Positions 52,724 to 59,866 of a stretch of 64,000 nucleotides of DNA are shown piece by piece (positions within the stretch are counted from its first letter, which is position 1; each line of letters begins with the position of its first letter). Origin of the DNA: Ruminococcus flavefaciens AE3010. GTDB taxonomy: Bacteria > Bacillota > Clostridia > Oscillospirales > Ruminococcaceae. The notes under the pieces were generated by a model. The model saw only the letters and a list, made by a program, of their open reading frames with translations. It was not told where the DNA came from and ran no database searches. Location of the stretch: the NCBI RefSeq assembly GCF_000526795.1, contig NZ_JAGT01000001.1, forward strand, positions 581,001 to 645,000. The letters are read 5' to 3'. A program made the translations under genes and the position numbers.

Positions 52724-53956
52724 TTATATATTTACACCGTTTGCTTTAAGAAGCTCTCTTGCAGAATCAACAGAATCTACGCCTGTAGCATTTTTAACAG
52801 GAGCAAATTCCTTTTCACGAACGACCTCATAAGCAAGACAGCTGTCCTGCATATGCACCATATCAAGAACAAGAGTCTCGAATTTATGTCCGTTAGGCTC
52901 TGACGGAATTATATATTCGCCGTTATCATTCATGTAAGGTATCTTCTTGTCCACTACATGAACAGGAAGCTTCTTATCGCATATCTCCTCAAGCTTTGCA
53001 ACATTGAAAAGATAATTGAGGATAACGCCGTATTTATAAGCAAGATCTCCGTTTTCATTGAGAAGTGTGCGCATTTCCTCTGTCATTTCGTAATACTCTA
53101 CTATAGACGGCATACCGTCTTCAAGACAAAGGACACCAACTTTTTCATCGGGGGCAGCCTTGCTTACTACCTTACTGCCTGACTGAAGTCCTGATTTTAT
53201 AACAGCTCCGATAAATCCGGGATCGACCATACGCTGAAGAACGTTATCAACAGCAAATACGTTGAGCCATTCAACGCCTTTTTCCTTTATCTCGTCAAGA
53301 AGTCCTGCTCTAACCAGTGACGAGAACCAGCCGCCGTTTCCGTTTGGCGAAATAGATATTCTCGATTCACTGTCCATAAGGACCTTTCCACTGAAATCAA
53401 CAGACGGAGCCATGTCCTGTATAAAGAAACGTATATACTGAGGGTCATATCCGAAATAGTTCTTCTCTTTGAAGAATTCAATGGTATCCTTATTATTCTT
53501 CTCACTTGTCATGATATATAGAGGTATCCATGTATCGGTAAGCTTTACAACGTCCATGAGATTGTTTATAAGGCACTGGAAAATATAGAGCTCTTCGTTT
53601 ACACCTATCTTAAACATGCCCTTTGGCTTATCAAAGCCAAGTCTTGTACCCTGTCCGCCAGCAAGAAGAACTGCTGCCGTCTTTCCTGCCTTTATGGCAT
53701 CAATGCCTGCATTGATGTACTCCTCACTGTTGGAAGCGATGTCATCGATCGTTACTGCACCGAGGGGCTCGATCTTTCCGCGTACCGAATTAGTGTTTTT
53801 TTCTGCATCAAGATTGTCAAGAACAGAAAAATCAATTATTTCAATCTGACCAAGAAGCTCATTTTTGCCGTCTTCGTCAAGTTCATCGTAGTGTTTCAGA
53901 ATGTGTTCCTGTCCGTATTTTGAGAGTATACGGAGCGCATCATCTCGATTTATCAT
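52724..53956 (-). CDS. UDPGP-family nucleotidyltransferase
   Basis: This is a type 1 UTP-sugar-1-phosphate uridylyltransferase of the eukaryote-like UDPGP family (410 aa). The nucleotide-binding loop LLAGGQGTRLGFDKPKGMF is near residue 98-116, followed by NGNGGWFSSL and a substrate region MVDPGFIG. The family covers UDP-GlcNAc and UDP-Glc pyrophosphorylases; the sequence alone does not decide which sugar is used. GGAGG precedes ATG 53956. It is monocistronic. Confidence 0.82.
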   Translation of the reverse strand: MINRDDALRILSKYGQEHILKHYDELDEDGKNELLGQIEIIDFSVLDNLDAEKNTNSVRGKIEPLGAVTIDDIASNSEEYINAGIDAIKAGKTAAVLLAGGQGTRLGFDKPKGMFKIGVNEELYIFQCLINNLMDVVKLTDTWIPLYIMTSEKNNKDTIEFFKEKNYFGYDPQYIRFFIQDMAPSVDFSGKVLMDSESRISISPNGNGGWFSSLVRAGLLDEIKEKGVEWLNVFAVDNVLQRMVDPGFIGAVIKSGLQSGSKVVSKAAPDEKVGVLCLEDGMPSIVEYYEMTEEMRTLLNENGDLAYKYGVILNYLFNVAKLEEICDKKLPVHVVDKKIPYMNDNGEYIIPSEPNGHKFETLVLDMVHMQDSCLAYEVVREKEFAPVKNATGVDSVDSARELLKANGVNI

Positions 53957-54001
53957 AAACTCCTCCTTGATAGCGACACCCTTGCCGCATATTTTTTATA
54001 T

Positions 54002-54030
54002 ATTATATCATAAAATTTTAAAATAGTCAA
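54002..54030 (-). promoter_or_regulatory. Promoter of the UDPGP gene
   Basis: On the minus strand TTGACT (54030-54025), 17-bp spacer, TATAAT (54007-54002) with TGA extension. Confidence 0.8.
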
Positions 54031-54068
54031 TGGCATAAATGTACAATATTTTATTATCACAGAATAAA

Positions 54069-54096
54069 AAGCAGCCGCCTGTTACAGCAGCTGCTT
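54069..54096 (-). terminator. Terminator of the sortase operon
   Basis: AAGCAGC / GCTGCTT stem with a structured loop, followed on the minus strand by TTTTATTCT. Confidence 0.72.
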
Positions 54097-54100
54097 GCTA

Positions 54101-54997
54101 TCAATCGATTTTAGTAGGCTTTACATCGGGATATTTCTTTTTTTCGTGGATAACTCCGTAAATTACCATAAGAGATATTCCCACAACTGCAAGCGCTATG
54201 CTTACAGCCGCAAAAGCCTCGGTGTACTTGTACATCACACTTGTGAAAGCTGTAAATACAGGCACCTGTTTGATAGTAAAAGAATCAAAATAATGAGTTA
54301 CGAGCAGATATAAACTCGGTACCATGCCCAGTATCCCGGCTACCATGGAAGAAACGCCGCACCAGTACATTGCAGTTATTTTCTTCTTGCGGTTGATTAG
54401 GATAAGAAGTATTATCATCAGAAGAACTGCCGCCATAGCAGCAATTGTAGCTGCTATACGGTGTGAATACACCTTTGCAAGCTTGGAAAGTATACCGTGC
54501 CGGTTCATGGAGGAAAACTTATAAACATCGCAGAATGAACCTATGGTTGCATAGGCGTTTTCTTTGGTATTGCGAAGCTTCAAGCCGTAATTATCATCTT
54601 TTTCGTAGTTATTTTCCTCTGCAAAGGAATCAAAGAAGCTGTCAATGTTTTCTTCAAGCTTGACGTTCTTTGGGTGAACTGCCGCCATTTCAGTTCCGTT
54701 TTCAAGAGCGGCAAAGGCAGAATCGATATATGCCTCCTCAAATGAGCGGATATACGCTTCATCAACGGCATCCATAAATACTTCCGCAGGTATGCCCGTA
54801 GTGTTATATTTATCCTTGTAATACTTGTTTATATCCGAATAAATGCTTGTTTCAAGAGAATTCTTCCGTGCAAGCTTTTTAAGCTTATCTGCCGATATAT
54901 TAATATCAACGAGCAGAAGCGCAGAGCCTGCGATGGTCAGAAAAACAAGTAAAACAGAAATTATAAGCGAAGGGAGGTATGTGCTTGTCTTTTTCAA
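54101..54997 (-). CDS. Membrane protein of the sortase operon, function unknown
   Basis: I do not recognise a family. The 298 residues have one N-terminal helix (about 8-32), an extracytoplasmic part of about 150 residues rich in charged and aromatic residues, then three helices near 180-275 and a charged tail. Its start overlaps the sortase stop by 4 bases (ATGA), so it is tightly coupled with the sortase and may be a partner or regulator of it at the membrane. Confidence 0.6.
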   Translation of the reverse strand: MKKTSTYLPSLIISVLLVFLTIAGSALLLVDINISADKLKKLARKNSLETSIYSDINKYYKDKYNTTGIPAEVFMDAVDEAYIRSFEEAYIDSAFAALENGTEMAAVHPKNVKLEENIDSFFDSFAEENNYEKDDNYGLKLRNTKENAYATIGSFCDVYKFSSMNRHGILSKLAKVYSHRIAATIAAMAAVLLMIILLILINRKKKITAMYWCGVSSMVAGILGMVPSLYLLVTHYFDSFTIKQVPVFTAFTSVMYKYTEAFAAVSIALAVVGISLMVIYGVIHEKKKYPDVKPTKID

Positions 54998-55686
54998 TTT
55001 GAACTCCCCTCTCCGACTTTTTTATAAAATTTCTTTTCTGTCGGCTCGCATATTACGCCGACTCTTTCATCAGCATTGCCCAGTATATCTTTTTTGCAGG
55101 TATACAGCGTAAGCTTTGAAACGGCTGACGGAGCTACATATTTACCGTCTTTTTTATTAAAAGTAATCTGCTCCTTGACCTTATAAGTGAATTCGCCGTA
55201 GTTAGTTTTCAGCGTTACTGTATCACCTATTTTCAGCTTGTCCAGCTCAGAGAAAAACGTATCTTCATGGGCGCTTATGACTGTATTTCCGTCCTCGCCG
55301 ACGATCTTTGAACCCGATGACTGACAAGCTCCGCGCTCAAAAAGCTCGGAATTGCTTCCCCAGTAAACAGGAATGGAAATATCAAAGGCAGAGGTAGTGA
55401 GAACCGCGTACATTTCACCGAATTTAGGTCGAATTATCTCTCCCTCGTCATAGGTCTCTCCGTCAAATTCGTCTATAATATCGTTATCCCTTACAACAAG
55501 TCCCGAGCCCGCTGCTTCAGGAGCTGATTTAAGATTGTCCATAAAAGCCAGATTAAGATATACCTTCAGCTTGTCAGAGGGCTTTATCATAGCTGCAATG
55601 AATATCCCTATGCAGAGCACAAGAACAATAAAAGGCGTAATAATATGGATGAACAGACTATTCTTTTTCTTTTTGCTTTTTTCCAT
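54994..55686 (-). CDS. Sortase
   Basis: This is a cysteine transpeptidase that joins surface proteins to the wall. After one N-terminal helix (about 11-33) the catalytic domain has His140 in ISAHEDTFF, Cys197 in LTLYTCKK and Arg208 in ADERVGV, the full His-Cys-Arg triad. GHRDTHF of the common classes is replaced by SAHEDTFF. The length is 230 residues. The first gene of the operon encodes a secreted protein with a C-terminal helix, a likely substrate. Confidence 0.88.
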   Translation of the reverse strand: MEKSKKKKNSLFIHIITPFIVLVLCIGIFIAAMIKPSDKLKVYLNLAFMDNLKSAPEAAGSGLVVRDNDIIDEFDGETYDEGEIIRPKFGEMYAVLTTSAFDISIPVYWGSNSELFERGACQSSGSKIVGEDGNTVISAHEDTFFSELDKLKIGDTVTLKTNYGEFTYKVKEQITFNKKDGKYVAPSAVSKLTLYTCKKDILGNADERVGVICEPTEKKFYKKVGEGSSN

Positions 55687-56474
55687 TATTCTTCTGCTCC
55701 ATCAGCTTTAAGTTTGCGCATAACAAGGAACAACGCGGAAATACCGATACCGACAAGTGCTGCTGCACAAGCCAGAATACCTCTTCTGTCATAGCCTGTA
55801 TCCTCTACTGAAGCTCCTGCTGTAGAAACGTTAAGAAGCTCACCGTCGTCGTTGCGCATTGCTATAGTAAGTGAACTGTCACTTATTTCGTCAACTGTAA
55901 TATTAAGCCCCATCTGCTCAGCTGCCTCAGAAAGCTTTCCTACTATCTGGAGCTTCTGCTCCGACGGGCTCTGCTTCATAAGGCTCCTGTATTCCTCGGG
56001 AGACAGATTGTCTATGATAGCCTGCTGCTGCTCGGGCGAAAAGCTTCTGACGTATGCCATTTTTTCATCATATGACATAGCAATAAAAGCTTCTGTGCTT
56101 ATTCTGGTGAATGTTGTACCGTCGCTTGCGGTTATCGTAATGCCGTCATCTACTGTTGCCGGCTGCTCAGGATCATTTGAAGCAGTTGTAGTAGCAGGTA
56201 CATCAGTGACCTGCGGACCTGCTGTGATTATCTGACTGCCTGCTTCATGAAGCTTTAGAATAACTTTATCAAGAAGCTCGGAAGGATAATCTTCGGGGTG
56301 TGAATAATACTCGTTATATCCTGCCTGAATATCTTCCTCCGAATATCCGTAGGACCTTGCTACAGCAGCAACATCATCAGCAGTTGTAGCATAAACATTT
56401 GCTGAAAAAGCTATAGAACAGCCTGCAACAGCAGCTGCCGAAGCAAAGGCTGTAATTATCTTTTTAAGGTACAT
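55686..56474 (-). CDS. Secreted surface protein of the sortase operon
   Basis: The start at ATG 56474 is fixed by GGAGG and gives a signal peptide (MYLKKIITAFASAAAVAG... VYA). The 262 residues contain short segments rich in YS/SPEE (RSYGYSEEDIQAGYNEYYSH, SPEEYRSLM), a Thr/Pro spacer, and a C-terminal helix with RKLKADGAEE. Before that helix there is EDTGYDRRG, which resembles a sorting signal only in the TG. No known domain is recognised. It is the likely client of the adjacent sortase. Confidence 0.65.
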   Translation of the reverse strand: MYLKKIITAFASAAAVAGCSIAFSANVYATTADDVAAVARSYGYSEEDIQAGYNEYYSHPEDYPSELLDKVILKLHEAGSQIITAGPQVTDVPATTTASNDPEQPATVDDGITITASDGTTFTRISTEAFIAMSYDEKMAYVRSFSPEQQQAIIDNLSPEEYRSLMKQSPSEQKLQIVGKLSEAAEQMGLNITVDEISDSSLTIAMRNDDGELLNVSTAGASVEDTGYDRRGILACAAALVGIGISALFLVMRKLKADGAEE

Positions 56475-56505
56475 ATCGATTCCTCCAATCACATATACAA
56501 ATATT

Positions 56506-56534
56506 ATTATACCTTTTAATAAGAATATTGTCAA
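56506..56534 (-). promoter_or_regulatory. Promoter of the sortase operon
   Basis: On the minus strand TTGACA (56534-56529), 17-bp spacer, TATAAT (56511-56506) with GG before the -10. Confidence 0.85.
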
Positions 56535-56563
56535 GAAACATGATAAAAGAAAGCTTTTCCTTT

Positions 56564-57664
56564 TTAAAGATCGCTGATAAGCTCCTTGCGCAGGCATACA
56601 ATATCGTATATATCAACTCTGTTATCCTTATTCATATCATATTTTTCAAGGGTAATTTCACCGTCCGTCAAATCACTCGCTCCGAGAATGAACTTCTGCA
56701 GTTTTACAAGATCAGCAACTTTGTATGTCTTTTCCTCAGCAGGCTTTTGGCTCAGATAATTATCAAGCTGCTCAGCCCAGTATTCTCCCATGAGCTTATA
56801 ACCTTTGTTATTTGGGTGAACACCGTCCAATAGCTGTGCTTTTACATCTGTGATAACAGATGCTGCATCAGCATTATAAAGATGTGGGATTTTAAGTGAA
56901 CCTTCATCTTTAAAATCTATATTTATTCCGTTTGAAAGATCAGAATTACTGATCACTTGCTCATTTTTCTTTTTCTGTACCTCAGCATTAAGATTTGCAT
57001 TATAAATATGAAGAGTTTTTAATATGTTCTCTTCTGCTTCGGCATCTGAATAATTAGTCTGCCAGTCAGCTGAGTGACGATAGCTGCTGAACCAGTTATA
57101 CACTTCCTGTCTGTTGGGATCAACATCGGGAATAGTTGTAACAAAAAGAGCTGATGTATCAGGCAAACTGCCAAGAATATAATCTATAAGCGCCCCAAGA
57201 TCATCAATCGTTTTATCCATATCATAGTTATCGATTATATTATTGGTTCCTATTTGAAGAATTACAATATCAGGCTTGCAGGTCTCTATACAGTTTGTGG
57301 ACTTGAGCGTTTCAAGGATACCGTTTCTGCCCTGATATTCCTTTATAGTATATCCGCTGTAGCCTGTATTATCATCATCATAGACAAAGCTTTCTCCTGT
57401 TTCACTGTCGATGAACTCCGCTTTCATATCATTGCCCTTAGAGCCGACCATATCGATATTATAGCCTTTCTTTGTAAGCTCGCTGTACAAATATTTACGA
57501 TAGGAGCCTGATACCCCATATCCATCAGTAATCGAATCACCTATCGCCATAATTTTTATCGGTTCTGATACGTTTTTTTCTTCGCAGGACGCCGACGAAG
57601 AAAACATCATGATCCCCGCTAAGCTTAAAGTCATAGTCGCAAAAAGTGAAATGAGCTTTTTCAT
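56564..57664 (-). CDS. Secreted SGNH esterase with dockerin-like C-terminus
   Basis: A signal peptide is followed by a GDSL/SGNH hydrolase domain: block I MAIGDSITDGYG (nucleophile Ser), block III LQIGTNN, block V DGVHPNNKGY with the catalytic Asp and His. This type includes rhamnogalacturonan and xylan acetylesterases. The last 60 residues resemble type I dockerin: one good Ca-binding repeat (YDMNKDNRVDIYDIVCLRKE) preceded by a repeat that has lost its DxNxD loop (VADLVKLQKFILGASD). Polysaccharide deacetylation near a cellulosome or cell surface is inferred. 366 residues. Confidence 0.85.
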   Translation of the reverse strand: MKKLISLFATMTLSLAGIMMFSSSASCEEKNVSEPIKIMAIGDSITDGYGVSGSYRKYLYSELTKKGYNIDMVGSKGNDMKAEFIDSETGESFVYDDDNTGYSGYTIKEYQGRNGILETLKSTNCIETCKPDIVILQIGTNNIIDNYDMDKTIDDLGALIDYILGSLPDTSALFVTTIPDVDPNRQEVYNWFSSYRHSADWQTNYSDAEAEENILKTLHIYNANLNAEVQKKKNEQVISNSDLSNGINIDFKDEGSLKIPHLYNADAASVITDVKAQLLDGVHPNNKGYKLMGEYWAEQLDNYLSQKPAEEKTYKVADLVKLQKFILGASDLTDGEITLEKYDMNKDNRVDIYDIVCLRKELISDL

Positions 57665-57691
57665 ATTCTTCTCCTTTAAAGCTTTTTTATG

Positions 57692-57720
57692 ATTATATCA
57701 TGGAAATATTAACTTTTCAA
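57692..57720 (-). promoter_or_regulatory. Promoter of the SGNH esterase gene
   Basis: On the minus strand TTGAAA (57720-57715), 17-bp spacer, TATAAT (57697-57692) with TGA extension. Confidence 0.8.
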
Positions 57721-57728
57721 GCAAAAAC

Positions 57729-57760
57729 AAAAAGCCCTACGAAAATCGTAAGGCTTTTTT
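57729..57760 (-). terminator. Terminator of tRNA-Arg
   Basis: AAAAAGCC-C-TACGA / TCGTA-A-GGCTTTTT, one mismatch; T-run on the minus strand after the tRNA. Confidence 0.82.
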
Positions 57761-57761
57761 G

Positions 57762-57838
57762 TGGCGTGCCTGGAGGGATTCGAACCCCCGACCTACTGGT
57801 TCGTAGCCAGTCACTCTATCCAGCTGAGCTACAAGCAC
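57762..57838 (-). tRNA. tRNA-Arg (ACG)
   Basis: Acceptor GTGCTTG pairs with CAGGCAC, anticodon ACG in CTACGAA, T-loop TTCGAAT, encoded CCA. Confidence 0.97.
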
Positions 57839-57857
57839 ATCGTTTGACGACTTAAAT

Positions 57858-57886
57858 ATTATATCATGATATGATAGAAATGTCAA
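57858..57886 (-). promoter_or_regulatory. Promoter of tRNA-Arg
   Basis: On the minus strand TTGACA (57886-57881), 17-bp spacer, TATAAT (57863-57858). Confidence 0.88.
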
Positions 57887-57973
57887 CCATATATTAAAAA
57901 AACGTCAAGTTGCACTAAATAGAGCATCAAACGTTGACATATAGACCGAATTTATAAAAAAGGAGAAAAAACC

Positions 57974-58002
57974 TTGACAACCAATCTAAAAATTGATATA
58001 AT
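57974..58002 (+). promoter_or_regulatory. Promoter of tRNA-Lys
   Basis: TTGACA (57974-57979), 17-bp spacer, TATAAT (57997-58002) with TGA extension. Confidence 0.9.
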
Positions 58003-58014
58003 TATTTTTGTTGT

Positions 58015-58090
58015 GAGACATTAGCTCAGTCGGTAGAGCATACGCCTTTTAAGCGTAGGGTCGAGGGTTCAAATCCCTCATGTCTCACCA
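58015..58090 (+). tRNA. tRNA-Lys (TTT)
   Basis: Acceptor GAGACAT pairs with ATGTCTC, anticodon TTT in CTTTTAA, T-loop TTCAAAT, encoded CCA. Confidence 0.97.
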
Positions 58091-58134
58091 TATTTAATGG
58101 TCTTAGTTGAACCCCTATGGGTAAGACCATATAG

Positions 58135-58168
58135 AAAAGCACCGCTATTTATAGGGGTGCTTTTCTTT
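58135..58168 (+). terminator. Terminator of tRNA-Lys
   Basis: AAAAGCACC-G-CTA / TAG-G-GGTGCTTTT with a 4-base loop. Another small hairpin (GGTCTTA / TAAGACC) lies just before it. Confidence 0.8.
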
Positions 58169-58256
58169 ATATGTAACAGAAATTTTATTAAAAAGAAATT
58201 GGCCTGGCATTTAGTGCTGGGTCATTTTTTTGTACCCTAACTGAAATTTTGCAAAA

Positions 58257-58283
58257 TGCACCATAATTGCACCGTAATGCACC
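58257..58283. repeat. Three phased TGCACC repeats
   Basis: TGCACC at 58257, 58268 and 58278, that is at 11- and 10-bp steps, just before the foreign methylase-like ORF. This is about one helical turn apart, as in iteron or recombinase arm sites. Confidence 0.4.
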
Positions 58284-58311
58284 GTTTATTATTTGAAAAA
58301 ACTTTCATAAT

Positions 58312-58932
58312 ATGTTAAAATATTTTCATAAAATGATTATGGTAGCTCGAAAGAATTTAGGCACAGAAGAAAAGCAAATAAAAACAAAATCTCGCGTGCG
58401 TGACCGTGGCGAAGTTTTTACTGCCGAGCGTGAAGTAAATAATATTCTTGCTCTCACTCAGGCCACATCTAATCGCTACTGGCGCTTTTTGGAACCAGCT
58501 TGCGGTAATGGTAATTTTCTTGAAGCAATTTTGCGCCAACGCTTAGATCACCTAAAACAGGACAAAGTTGAGTGGCATAAAAAGAATCGTGAATTTTCGG
58601 TTCTCAAAGTTTTATCGACGATTTACGGCGTAGATATTGCTGAAGACAACATCTCTGAATGCAAGAAACGCCTCCAGGGCGTCATTTTTGATTATCTGCC
58701 GAAGAAATCCTCGAAGGAGTTCTTACTAGCTATGAACGCAATCATGGATACCAACCTAATTGTTGGTGACATGTTAAACGGTAAGGACAAAGTATTTTTC
58801 ACTGAATATTCAACCCCCGCCAAAGGCCTGTTTAAGCGCCGCGTTTACGCGCTGACAGATATGGAGGCTGGAATCGATAAAGTAATCAAGGATTACCCAA
58901 CGGTGTCCTATAAGGAGCTATCTCATGAATGA
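58312..58932 (+). CDS. Adenine-specific DNA methylase-like protein (motif I only)
   Basis: The 206-residue ORF has the N6-adenine methylase beginning KSRVRDRGEVFT and SAM motif I FLEPACGNGNFLEAIL (about 59-74), then IYGVDIAEDN. No catalytic NPPY motif is present, so it is either an accessory half-enzyme or incomplete. Similar short HGEVFT proteins occur in mobile restriction clusters beside a larger methylase. The start is uncertain: no ribosome site is seen at ATG 58312, and ATG 58333 or 58339 are alternatives. Arginine codons are mainly CGC/CGT, whereas the surrounding genes use AGA, a sign of transfer. Confidence 0.65.
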   Translation: MLKYFHKMIMVARKNLGTEEKQIKTKSRVRDRGEVFTAEREVNNILALTQATSNRYWRFLEPACGNGNFLEAILRQRLDHLKQDKVEWHKKNREFSVLKVLSTIYGVDIAEDNISECKKRLQGVIFDYLPKKSSKEFLLAMNAIMDTNLIVGDMLNGKDKVFFTEYSTPAKGLFKRRVYALTDMEAGIDKVIKDYPTVSYKELSHE

Positions 58933-59308
58933 TGAGAAGCAGACATTTGTATGTAGCGAATGTGGCAAGCTTTTTGAGTGGGAAAGAAAGGGTAAGGGGC
59001 GCCTTCCGCATTATTGCTCGGCGAAATGCAAAAACAAGCGTGATAATCGCGCGACTGTAGCATATCTAAAACAACGCTACCGAGACGACTTAGTGTTTAG
59101 GGAACGCAGAAAGCGCTCGAATATTTTGAGCATGAAGAGGAAGCGCGATGAACGCAAAGCGCAGGCGATGGAGAAGCTCGTGAACGATCTTCTGGCTGCT
59201 ACGACGGTAGAACAGGTTCGAGAAATATTGAACGAGCGAGTTCGCCTAAAGAGCGAACTGTATATGCCGCAGGATTCTAGCGATAACGAGGAGGAGTATG
59301 GAGAATAA
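58925..59308 (+). CDS. Zinc-finger protein of the methylase island
   Basis: The 127-residue ORF overlaps the previous one by 8 bases. The N-terminus has a four-Cys finger (CSECGKLF ... HYCSAKCKNKRDN), followed by a highly basic helical region (KRKRDERKAQ) and an acidic C-terminal tail. It is probably a DNA-binding accessory of the restriction cluster the island came from; the exact role is unknown. It overlaps the next ORF by 11 bases, so the three were once a translational unit. Confidence 0.6.
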   Translation: MNDEKQTFVCSECGKLFEWERKGKGRLPHYCSAKCKNKRDNRATVAYLKQRYRDDLVFRERRKRSNILSMKRKRDERKAQAMEKLVNDLLAATTVEQVREILNERVRLKSELYMPQDSSDNEEEYGE

Positions 59309-59660
59309 ACCAGAGAAGGTCAATCTTTTTACGCGTTTAATTAAGGGTGGTCACGTTCCAGATATTCTGGACTGTATAGCAAATCTATCTAGTGATGAGG
59401 TTTTTACGCCGCCAGAGCTAGTAGATAAAATGTTGGATTTATTTCCGGAAGATATATGGAGTAATCCGGATTTAAAGTGGCTAGATCCGGCTTGTAAGAC
59501 TGGTATTTTCTTGCGCCAAATCGCAAAGCGCCTAATGGTTGGCTTGCGTGATAAATTTCCAGATGAAGCCGAGCGCCGCAAACACATCTTTCATAACATG
59601 CTTTATGGCATTGCGTTACGCAGATCAGAATTACGTCCCGCAGATAATGATAACCTTTAG
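59298..59660 (+). pseudogene. N-terminal fragment of a type II-like DNA methylase
   Basis: The text DEVFTPPELVDKMLDLFPED, WLDPACKTGIFLRQIAKRLM and HIFHNMLYGIAL is the N-terminus of a large adenine methylase (about 1000 aa in relatives). It breaks off right after YGIAL, where full-length relatives continue towards the catalytic motif; the last 15 residues (RRSELRPADNDNL) do not fit. This marks a deletion or recombination joint near 59615-59625, and the enzyme cannot be active. Confidence 0.7.
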
Positions 59661-59721
59661 TATTTGGAGATATTCCGAGGTTAAGAAGAGTTTTAACGAT
59701 AATTGCTACAACGTTATTCAT
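59404..59721 (-). pseudogene. Truncated Spo0A C-terminal-domain-like gene
   Basis: A minus-strand ORF begins at ATG 59721 with AAGGAG upstream and a TGA-TATAAT -10. Its first 30-35 residues (VVAIIVKTLLNLGISPNTKG, then YHYLRDVIL) resemble the opening of the Spo0A_C DNA-binding domain, as in small stand-alone proteins of Ruminococcaceae. From about residue 36 on, the frame merely runs antisense to the methylase fragment. So the gene was cut at the same joint as the methylase, near 59615-59625. Confidence 0.55.
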
Positions 59722-59837
59722 TTATACATGCACTCCTTTTTGCAATGATAAATCAATTATATCACAAACAAAATAAAAATGTAAGTCATTATCGCGTCGT
59801 ATTTTGACGTGTTTTGTCGAATATTGTCGATAAATCA

Positions 59838-59865
59838 AAAAAGAGCAGCTAAGCTGCCCTTTTTT
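59838..59865 (-). terminator. Terminator of the acyl-CoA synthetase gene
   Basis: AGGGCAGC / GCTGCTCT on the minus strand (one G-U), TTA loop, then TTTTTT, directly after the stop. Confidence 0.8.
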
Positions 59866-59866
59866 A

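Noticed and set aside
58015..59721. tRNA-Lys as an integrase attachment site for the island
   Set aside because: No second copy of the tRNA 3' end was found downstream and no integrase lies in the island, so a tRNA-site integration cannot be supported.
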